Shown here in pieces: positions 28,621 through 40,600 of a DNA stretch of 64,000 bases. The translations under genes and the position numbers were made by a program. The stretch comes from Dendrolimus kikuchii. Lineage: Eukaryota; Arthropoda; Insecta; Lepidoptera; Lasiocampidae. Positions within the stretch are counted from its first letter, which is position 1. Each line of letters starts with the position of its first letter. The notes beneath the pieces are model-generated. The model ran no database searches. It worked only from the letters and a program-made list of their open reading frames with translations, and was not told where the DNA came from. The stretch covers positions 7,575,501 to 7,639,500 of the forward strand of contig CM034402.1 in NCBI GenBank assembly GCA_019925095.2, in the 5' to 3' direction.

Positions 28621-31600
28621 CTTGGGCCTTGAACTCTTTTCAGCTGAATGACTGTAGTTTATCTCTAAGCAAGAATAACGAAGTTCTCAGTATTGGGTAG
28701 GTCGACCCCTCCCTTGGCCTTCTTTTTTTGTAATAAATGTGTTTCCTGTTCAGATTTATTTAATACCTGACATCTGAGTCTGATTACTTCATAATAGTTC
28801 TTAAATTCTTGCATTCATATGAGACAAAATCCCTTATTTTATTCCTTTTTATTTAAACGATTTCTACATATAACATTTCAATATTTGTGTCAAAGCATAA
28901 AACATTAACTATTGAACCATTTTTAATATAGCATAGTATTAATATTGTGTCTTTGCCTTATTTTTATTTAATGAAATACTCATCATTACAAACCCAAATT
29001 TTGTATGGAATAAAAAGTATTCCATGATTATATGTGAAAGAAAATTGATGGTCCTTTTTATTACAAACAATTTTTGACTTTAGTGTATGGTATAGAATTA
29101 TGCTTTTGCTCCATCTGTTTTGGTACTAGAGGCTGTGACCAAATGTGCCATACTTTAGTGTTAAAAAATAACATGTTAATGATTACCTACATTATTGTAT
29201 GCACATGAGTTATTGTTCATTGTTCAACATCATTAACAATCTCGCAACTTAAGTGAGGTTATTTCTAGTCATAGTCATTTAGCCCACTTCTGTGTGACAC
29301 AGTCACTAATAGTTGTGTGGTAGAGTCATGCTGGAATCAACATCTTGATTACAGCTCTTAGAGCCGGCTCAATCAATGTGATATCACACTTGCAGAATAT
29401 CAGTGTGAAAAGGTTAGCCTTCTGCTAATCATATTTTGTGGAATGAGGGAAAATTCTGATGGCTCACTCTCCCTCTACCTCTTCCCCCTATTCCAATGCC
29501 ATATCCCATCCCTTATATTCTTCTGCCCCTTCTCTTTGTTCATTCTAAAACCCTGCAATGCTTTGCCCCTCATGTTGCAAACATCTATAGATGACGGTAA
29601 CCACTTTCCAATGGATAGGCTGGCTGCTTGTTTCCAGCTTCTCAATAAAAAAAATGTCATTTTTCCAAATGTAGCAGAGGCATTACAAAAATAATAATTT
29701 TAACTAGCAGTGATTGTCACACTCCATCTGCATCGCCATGACAACATATTTATGAAAAAACAGCAATACCTTTTTGGCTATATTCATGTATCCTATGGAA
29801 ATTATGTGATTTATTGGTATAAAAAGTATCCTATTAAGTGTTGACCTGGTTTATAAGGTAATTCTGTATGAAGTTTCATTTATATTGGTTCACTAGTTTT
29901 CACTTAATGTTTAAACAGACAGGCAAAAATTAAAAGTTGCATTTACGGAATTGGTTCAACTTGCCCCATGATATTAATTAACCCCATTGAGTAATAATAT
30001 TTATAAATATGTAATAAATACTATAACAGACTTTATTATAAAAACAAAACATTTTATAAGTATTTTCAGTCTATTTTTATTGTTAGCTCAAATTCAGAGC
30101 TCAGAGCTGAATGTGGATAAGTAAGTTACATGAAATTTAACATTTATATTTGATTCATTTTCTGTTTGTTGTATCATATTATTGTTTGTTAATTATTAAT
30201 TTTTTTGTTGCTCAATTTTCTTATATAATAATATAAGTAATAACAGCTCATAAACATCCTACTGCTGGACTCTGGCCTCCCACTATTAGGGAATGGACAG
30301 TATACCCGCCACACTTGTCCAAGGTGGCTTGGCAGGTTTGACACATTGGTTATCTCGATGTGCAGGTTTCATCACTATGTGTAATTGTAATAATATGCAC
30401 ATTAGGTCTAAAAACTGCCTAAAAGGTGCATCCGTTCCACATATGTTTGAACCTTTGAGCTTGGAATGTGAGCGTTAGACATTATACACTACCACAACTT
30501 CAATTTCAATCACAGATAAAAGTTATTCATAGTGGTGTGATTTTATTTGGATGTTTCTTCATGCCTTTGAAAATGAACCCATTATGATTAATATAAAATA
30601 GAATATTAGTGTAAAGTTTATGAACTTGTCTTACAGAAGGTAATAAGCTTGCCATGAACAGTAATTTCTTCCAGTCAATCTTCAGATATTTGTCAGTTTG
30701 ACAATAAGCGCATAAACATAATATATGCTTTATCCCAAAAATGATAGTTTTTATGGGAAATGAGAGTCCCTTGTGACATTTAAACGTATATCAATCGGTG
30801 AACACATTTATTGGTTTATTAAGCCTCTAAAAGAATATCTGAATCTCCATGAGATATAAATTATAATTGTCGTCATCATCAGCCATTCGTAGTCCACTGC
30901 TGGACGTAGGCCTCCCCAAGACGGCGCCACTCATCCCTGTCCTCTGATTTCCTCCGTTCTATAAATTATAATACGTAAGATTATATATTTAGATAGGAAT
31001 ATACTTGCAATTCCATTATCCCAATTTTGGCATTTATCCTCCTATAACCAAAATTTCATATGTCAAGAGATTTTCTTTTTTCCTTAAAATAGTACCTTAC
31101 TTAATGCTTATAAAACACTTGAAAACCTTACAGAGTATTAATGCAGAATCAGAAAATAACTTATAAAAAAAAAAACATTTACAATGTTTTTCTCCAATAA
31201 TACCTATTTATTTAGTTTCTAACATCTTCACTAGACTTTTGTAAGATTGTATATGAGCTCTTCTGACTATTGGTCATTATTCACAAGCTTTGGTTAGTTC
31301 CAATTTATTTGTTTGTAAATTACTGTTTATTCACTGTTTTATTATATTAATAATGGCTGCAAGTACAGCGTGAGGGGAAAATGGACTAGGTGTATAGTGC
31401 ATCGTGGCCGTCAAATAATTGTGCGAAAGAGGAAATGACCGTAATAAATCAGTGTTCAAGTGTGAGCGATGTCGAGAGACCGGATGGCCAGCCCGCCGGG
31501 AGTGATAGAGGGCCAGCCACCGAACTCGCTTACTCACTGCATGTCGGTCAGATAGGATTTCGACTAATTCAAATATGTATTGTGCACTCGGCAGGATCTA

Positions 31601-34600
31601 CGTTCTTGATGATCCTTGTTAGTTGAAAATTATGTCGTACTAGTATTCGCACGCGACTTCATCCATGTTGGATGGGTAGCAAAGGTCACAGTTGTTTTAT
31701 AAAGGCAATTTAAATAAATGAATATATTGCATCGGAATCTGGATTTTTTTCGACCAGGCCACTTCAAACCGCTGCAATAAAATTCCTGCGGGATTGCCGG
31801 GATTAAAAGTAACGCAAATTTTAAGTTCGAGAATTCGCTGTTGGTAAACGGAAACCGTATCGATAACGGCTTGTGCCTGAATCACGAACAAACAGACAAA
31901 TACAAAAAATCTAAGAAACAAAAGACTACACTATTACAATTTTATAATATTATAGATTTCATATAGGTCCTAAACTATAAAATAACTGTGAAAGGTTTTT
32001 CCTCCCCCATTTCTCATGAAATATTATAAATATACCTAATTGTGTAGGTAGGTAGGTATAACTATACCTACCTATCTACACAATTACACAATGGAGATCA
32101 CTTTACACAACTGTGTAAAGTGATCTCCATTTGATCCCAGATATAGGGTCATCTGTGCCTTCGACTGTAGGTACAGATGTAAGATCTGTAAAGTTGTAGG
32201 TCAGGGACTTAATGTTTGCCACATTTAATTGCTGCTCACCGTTCTCAAGCAAACCCTTACACGCATTCGCATGTTGCCCGAGGCGCCTTCTGTCAGCGTC
32301 TGCCAGAGCGACATCATCATCGTTCATGTCCAACCACGGATGTTACATATATGCGTTTCTTTGATGCTTTCGGACAGCATCTTTAATCCCTGGGGTAAAT
32401 CGATGTTTATACGGAGGCGTATTGACCATATTTTGATCATGGTAATTTATTTTTTACTAAAAACATTAAATTAAGTTCCTATAAGCATTAATGCAGGTAG
32501 TAATGTATAAATGGATGGATGCTCATATTCTCTGTTATCAAGCACATTGATAAGATTATACTAGTATTGGTTATACGGATATTGAAGATATGCGAATTAC
32601 ATAATTATACAACGGATGCTTTGATTTATGTCTCGTCAATATTGAGAGATATTACACCTAACTAGGTAACGGTAAGTATTATTTTTAACCGTGTTGAGCT
32701 TAAAATTGAATGAATAACTATATAAATAAAACAAATTATATAATTATAAACTCTGACTTGACGTGGAGCGTGTACTTATTGAATAAAACAAATTTTAGGT
32801 CAAAATGTGGGGCGATTGTGTACTCTCGTATAACACAAGGCGTGTAACGAGCGCTGTAGGCGGTATGTTAATGGACTTCTATGTAAAATAAATATTTTAT
32901 ATGAGAACTCCTTTTTAGTCCGCTCAAATAAAAAGAATATCCCACTTATGTATACTTGTACATTAAAAGTGTATCAGTTTACATCGTGTTAATTTCAACG
33001 AAACTCGAGTACATACTTTATATGGTGCTTAGCAAAAAATAAAGTAATGAATAGGCTTCCGTGGTCCATGTCTTGTGTGTAAAACCTTAGAACACGTTAC
33101 GCTGTTGCCTCTGACCCGTTTCCTATTCGGATTCGCACACGGAACGGGTCTCGTATTGTTTTACTCATTTTGCGGTTTATATCATAACAGGACAATTGTC
33201 TTTATCGTGGTCTAATGACTAGTTGCCGCTAACAAGAATTCTTGTTGCGAAATTACTAATGGGGAAACAAGGCGATTATCGAATCATATTGTACTACTAT
33301 CTTGCAATTGAGACATTAAAATTCTTCTATGCATACTCTATTGTAGTTTCCGACAATAATATGTTCTATAGCGATTTCATTCTGTGAACTTATTATCCCG
33401 GTTAGTGCGATTGGAGTAGGTACACTTTTTTTCGCGGCTTATTAGGCAATCTTTTGCCTATTCAGCTACGAGGTTGTGCCTTGTAATAGTATTTCAACGA
33501 ATTATCGACTCTGGCAGTGGGGCCGTTGTGGGAACTTTGTATTTCCCGGTAAACGTCATTTTTGAATTTGCGTCATCGTTGTCTTTAATACTATTGATTC
33601 AAGTGTTATGGAAATAATTATCTGCAACAATTATACGCGCCTCTATGGAAAGTTCCGTTTTAATGTCATTTTTTGCAGCTAGAGGATGAAACATGGTTCC
33701 GTATATCATTATAATAGGTTGGGGAAAAAGTCTTTTCGCATATAGTATGTATGAACTTGTAATAAGATCTCTTTGGCTATACCATTTGTATCTGGCTGGT
33801 TTTGGTATCATTAAAAAGTTTTAATTTTAAAGTAGACAATTCCAAATTCAAATTAGGAAAATGTGTGATTTTCATTTGTTTTTCTTATTGTTAATATGAG
33901 TGAATCTAATGAAGAAATACGATACATTTTAAAATTTTACTACGAAAAAGGTATAAATGCAACACAAGCCGTGAAAAAAAATATTTTGATGTTTATGGAC
34001 CTAATTCAGTATCTGTGAGAGTAGCGCAAAGTTGGTTTAAGCGTTTTCAATCCGGAAATTTTGATATCAAAGATGCACGTCGCTCTGGTCGCCCTGTTAC
34101 GGACAAAATTGATGCCATTTTTGAAAAAGTGGAGCAAGATCGGCATATTAGTAGTTACGATGTAGCTGGAGAACTGGAAATTGACCACAAAACGGTTTTG
34201 GCGCATTTGAAAAAAGCTGGGTACACAAAAAAACTCGATATTTGGGTGCCTCGTGAGCTCACTGAAAGAAACCTAATGAACCGTGTACTCATTTGTGATT
34301 CTTTGTTACGACGTAATGAAACCGTACCATTTTTGAAGAAGCTGATAACTGGTGATGAAAAGTGGATCACGTACGACAAGAACGTGCGAAAAAGATCGTG
34401 GTCAAAGGCCGGTCAGGCTTCACAGACTGTGGCGAAACCCAGGTTAACTCGCAACAAGGTGATGCTGTGTGTATGGTGGGATTGGAAGGGCAGTATTCAT
34501 TATGATCTGTTACCGCCAGGCAGGACCATCGATTCTGAACTGTACTGCGAACAACTGATGAGATTAAAGCAAAAAGTTGAGAGAAAGAGGCCGGAATTTA

Positions 34601-37600
34601 TCAACAGAAGGGGTGTGGTTTTTCACCATGATAACGCTAGACCTCACACATGTTTAGCCACTCAGCAAAAATTACGAGGGTTTGGCTGGGAGATGTTAAT
34701 GCATCCGCCGTATAGTCCTGACCTTACATTTTCAGATTTGCACCTGTTTCGGTCTCTGCAGAATTCCTTAGGCAGTGTCAGGTTAACATCACGAGAGGAC
34801 TGCCAAAACCACTTGTCGCAGTTTTTTGATCAGAAGCCCCAAATTTTTTATAGCAATGGGATCACGTTCCTACCTACAAGATGGCAAAAAGTTATCCAAC
34901 AAAATGGCACCTACATACTTTAGTCAAATGTAAATAAACTTTATAAAAAAACCTTTTGAATTTTTATATAAAATGCGAGAAACTTTTTCCCCAACCTAAT
35001 ATTAATACGTGAAGCAAAAATTTTGTACCCCTTTTTACTAAAATTGCGCGGCCGGAGGAGTATGAAATTTCGCACACTTATAGTAGTTTATATAGAGAAG
35101 GAGTGCAGAATGCTAATATTTTTTTAAATTATGCATAAAAACTACACTATATCAATTAAAAAAAACATTACACACACTACCATGTGTTTGACACACACAC
35201 GCATATATACTCTTGTTTATTGTTAAAGTAAAATTAACAGTGTAGCCTTGGCGAAATCTGTGATTATAGAAGTATAGTCTTTGAAAACAGAACCTTAATA
35301 ATGTTCCAACTTATATTTTAAATTATTGTATAATGGAATTTTGTCCACTGGGCGACCACTAGTATACATGGATGTGTGACTTGGTTCGAACAAGATCAGT
35401 TTAAATGACGAGTTATCAAGTGCTAGAGTCGTGCTAGAATCTTTATCATGATTTTAGCTCTTAGGGCGGGCTCGATCAGTGTAATAACACGCTCTCACAG
35501 AATGTCGGCGTGAAACGGTTACCATTGAGCTAATCGTGTTTCGAGTGAGAGTGAAAGTTTCGATAGCCCACCTCCACCTCATTTATCCCACTTTCCCTAT
35601 ACACACCCCCTATTCCAATCCCCTTCCTTTTGTCTGAACCTTCTATCTCATCCCCCATCCCATCCTATACAAAGGCTGACAACGTTTTGGCTTCACCCCT
35701 GGTGTTGTTAACGTATGTAAGCGACTGTAGCCACTTTCTATAAGCTGCGCCGTCTGTCTGTTTGCTAGCTTCGCAATAAAAAATAACAAAAAAACATTTT
35801 TAACTGTTCTACAGTGAAATGTTAAAAATACACAGAATTAGAAAGTCTCGAAATTTGGAACAAATAGGTTTTAGCGATAAGAGGGCCTCTTGGGTTCGTA
35901 AAATATTTGTGAGCTGATTGATATCTTTGGGATCTGTGCAATAAAAGTAATAAGTATTCTATTATAAAACTTGGATTTACCCGCGACTTCGTCCACGCTT
36001 GACAGGTCACGTAGATTACAGTTATTTTGCCAGTATTTAAATTCAAAAGGGTATTTTCTGTAGCGCAACGGATTTTTTTAGTACGAAAATACATGAATAC
36101 CGAAGATTCCCGTAGAAACCCGGGTAAGTAATGTTACTAAAGGTATTATAACTACGTCTGTTCTACTGAAGATGTCTAATAAATATAGAAACTCTCATAT
36201 CATGCAAGTCCTAATATATCACGTGATTAAAATTCACGCGGGATTCCCAAGATAAAAAGTATTTTGTACATGGTATTTTTAGCATATTATAATATTTTAG
36301 ATATGCTACCAGTCGCTTCTATCGAATATTGACTAAACTATCAAAAGTATAATCCTTCGATTCATGTTATTGTAGCATACTTTGGGTTCATAAGAATTTA
36401 TTTCTATTATGGAATCCGTAGTAGTGCTTAACTTAACTGTATTCTCCAATGTAAATTACCTACAGAAGGCTACGAAATCACTAAGATTTTCGAAATTTAA
36501 TGTGCTGTGTGGTCTATTGCTAAATTAGAGGGGTAACAAATCAAAAAAATAAAGACTTGCTTGAGCGTGAAACATCAAAAAATTCAATACAAATGAAATT
36601 CCAACATCAAAACAAGTAGTTATGCCAAATGTACTAAATTTCAACTTTAATTTAAACAATAATCTGAAATAATAAAACTACGTTTTAACGTTTTTAAGCG
36701 CGGTAATTTATTTGATTTTGGTTATTCTGAATATAATAATAAATTAATAGTCCGAAATATAAGATTTAATATTTATTTTTGACAGGGCCGTTTTAAAAGT
36801 TCAAACCGTCTTGGTATCTATACCATAATAAATCTGTAAATGGTTCGAGTTTGTACAATGCTGTTTGTGCCATGTTTAAAAATGTGAAAAAAATCATGGG
36901 TGCTAATTCGGACCAACAGATTCCGATAATACAATTTTTAGAATTTTTGTGTCTGTTAGAACATCGCGTGTAAACTACTGAACGGATTTAAATGAAACTC
37001 GACATAGCGCTATCTTATATCCCGGGGCGTAATTTAGTATACTTTTTAGAACGAGAAATTATGTCGTTTTTGTGGAATAGAGACAAACATTGCGAAAAAG
37101 ATGGCGCTGCGATAGCATCCTTTTTGGAAACTACTAAACGTATATAATTGATATTCGCCATACTGCGGGCTTATAACCCGAATTAAGACTTAGGATACAT
37201 TTTATCCCTACAAATGACGTCGTTTCTTTAAAATAGACAGATTAGTAAAATAAATGGCGCTGCAATTGCGATGTAGACAACCATCCCTGTTAATCCAATA
37301 AACAATAATAAATACGCTGTCAGGTTGCCACATGTCATTCATTACGTACTTGAAATCAGGTTGCGACTTATGTTTTGCTGTGCAGTTGTCTACTACACTC
37401 AGGGTTGGGCAGTATTTCAAATACTTGTAATTGAAATACAAATACGTATTTTGTATTTGTACCTGACGCTGAAGTATTTTGTAATTAGTATTTCAAATAC
37501 TTATGGTTGCAAAATACATTTAGCTACAATAAGGTATGATATGATGGGTGTGTTCTTCAGAAAATAGCGCTTGAATATTAGGTACGTTCTGCAGTACTGG

Positions 37601-40600
37601 CCATTTAAAATAAATATTTTTGTTTGACTAAGATATATAATTTCAAATTAATTTTACTTTGAAAACATGAAATTCTTTTTTAAAAATTAATCATTTATTT
37701 ATTGATAAGCGCTTAGATCATATAAACGTCTAGATCACGCATCAATTGCACAAAAACGGCCCAAAAACAGTGCACCAAAATTGGTGCACTGGCTTCAATG
37801 GCCTCCCACGCCTGTTAGTGTCGTTTCGATTACTTTACTGGTTAGAGCTCTCGCAAAAAAAATAATTATGCCGGCCTGCGCTATTAAGATGTGTCGGAAC
37901 TATTTTAAAACGGGAAAGGATAAGTATGAGATGTCATTTAATCGGAAAACTTAACACTTTTCTCATGATTTCTTTGTAAAAACGTGAAATTTAATTTCAA
38001 CATTTTCAAGGTTATCGAATTGATTGATGTTGTCAGGTGAGAAGTGTGACTTATTTTCCAAAATTTGGGGACTTTTGTTACGATTTTTTTTTATTTATGA
38101 AATATGAATAATTGAAAAAATCTATAGAAAACAGACATGTAATGTTTGTGTGTCCGGTTTTCTTAAACTAGTTTATATTACGTTTTAGACTTCCTACGGA
38201 TCTAATTGTAGCATATTTTCGGACAAGGAGATGGATTTTGAAAGGAAGTATTTTGAATCATTTTCGGAGATATTTTTACACTATGTTTTTTATATTTTCT
38301 TATCAACGGCACAATTGTATTGAAATAAAGTACCTAAAATAATTATATATGATCGTGACCGATAACATGTTAGTTGTGTGAAGGATAATTAGAAAATTTA
38401 AGAATACTTAACCATCATATAAAATTATTTCTAATCTAACCTTAGCGCTTTGGACAATATAAACTTTTTAATGTAACCTTATGACGTTTGACATAGAATT
38501 GATAGAAATAGCGTGCTGCAAATATCGTCAAAGAGGATGTAAAAAAAACTGAATATAGTTTAAAGCAGATGCTTCGGTCGGAGTTATCTGTACTAATATT
38601 ATAAAGAGGTAAAGTTTGTAAGTTTGTAACGTTGTAGGGGGTAATCTCGGGATCTACTAAACCGATTTTAAAAATTATTTTACTATTGGAAAGCTGCGTT
38701 AACAGGGAGTGTCATAGGCTATATAATATGACGCTTTATACCACGGGAGCGGGACAGATCACGGGTGAATCCGCGCCGGGCCGCTAGTAATATTATAGAT
38801 AACTCTTTATTGTCATAATTAAGATATTAATTTTGTCTATATTCTGTTAGCTGCATCTCCATTAATTTCTAATAAAGAAATAATTTAATATATTAATATG
38901 ATAAAAAACAAATTTTAGTTCAGAAAATAATCAAACTGAACTAGTTTGAATAAAAACATTTGGATATGAATATTTTTATTTCTATATAATAGCCCTTTTG
39001 AAGTGGTTTAGTTGCTCTTAAGTCCCTGCATTAAACTATCCCGTGTACCTACCCCGTAGTTCCTACTACTAATATAAACTTTGGTTTATATATAAAGCCT
39101 ACTACCCAATATGAACCTATCGAATCGTTCCAAGTCTACTATTACAAATAATTTCACTGACTTTTAGCGCAGGATAATCTTTGGGTTATAAATAGTCATC
39201 TAATAACCTTCGTGAACTTGATGTGTAACACAAAAATAATTTGCCATTATGAATAGTTTTTTTAGGATTATTACATTAGTATTGGTAATTAACAGACTTA
39301 TAAATATGTACTAATATCTGTACAGACATTTTATTGCGAATTAAAATTACTACATGTGCTATGAATGTGTTATGAATTTATTTGTGCATGTATTTTTTTA
39401 TGGTTCGTTCCAAGACACACAACTTTTGTTGTTAATACTTTATTTAAAAAAAAAACTGAAACATCTGAGTAATATTAAATTATAACACATAAAGCGATTA
39501 AATCATAACGATCATTTAAACTTTTCACTTACATAAAAAAATATTTAATTATAAAAAATGGGGTAATATTTTTTTCCTGATATCCCGAAAACGCAGAGTG
39601 AATTTAGCAACGCTTCGCGTTTTTGATGCCGTTTTTGGCGATGTTGCAGACGGCCCACCTGATGGAAAGCGTTTACTGTCGCTTATGGATATTTGCAACA
39701 CCAGAGATTTTATCAACCAGCTGCCGGCCTCGAAGAAATTTTATGGCACCCTTTTTGAAAAACTCCATATCGTAGCGCTGTGGAAAAACTTCGGCTGGGA
39801 ACTCATTTCAAATCCCCACGGTATGCAAGAAAAAGGTTCTACAGAACCGTTGCTTACATGAGCGAAGTGGCTTAAGGAAGTGGTGGTGAAATCCCGAAAA
39901 CAGATGGCGAGCGGTTCGATGGTAGAAAGAGGACGAATACACCATTCTATAAAGTTCTTCCGAATACTCCCCGTTATACAGTCTGTAGAATACGCAGAGA
40001 GAAGCGGAGTCTCTCATAAGGCCAAGCATATTTAGACCGTCTGTGAGTATGGGATGATCAACAACGCGGTCGTTGAATACAGTCTAGGGGATCGAGTGGC
40101 TAGCCAGGTGCTCCAGCCCAAAAGTGTGAGCAGTACTCCATATGCGGGCTCACCTGGGTTTTATAAAGCACAAAGCGTTGCCGCGGTGTGAAGTACTGCT
40201 TGAACCGGTTTAACATTCCCAGCTTCTTTTGCCAGGTGGTAGGGCATTTGCCCGACTGGATGGCTACCACCCCTTGTTTAAAGTATGTCGCCATATCAAC
40301 CTTGAGTTGTCTTCCGGCATTAGTGACCAGATTTCAGTCTCCCTTAAGAGAGCAGCAGCGCATTTGTAGCAACTTTGCTGTTGTTATGTAAATTACCATA
40401 GGCGATGGTAACCGCTTTCCATCAAGTGGGCCGTCTGCCTGTCTTCTGATCTCCTGCAATAAAAAAAAATCTTAGAGGCAAGTTTTGCCTTGCCTTCAAG
40501 ATGGCCCCTGAATATCGATCGCGATGTCAACATTGAGGATCCCAATACTCTTGGAGGTGGTAAGGGGAGTTCCTTGGAACTGAAGCGATTGCTCGAATGG

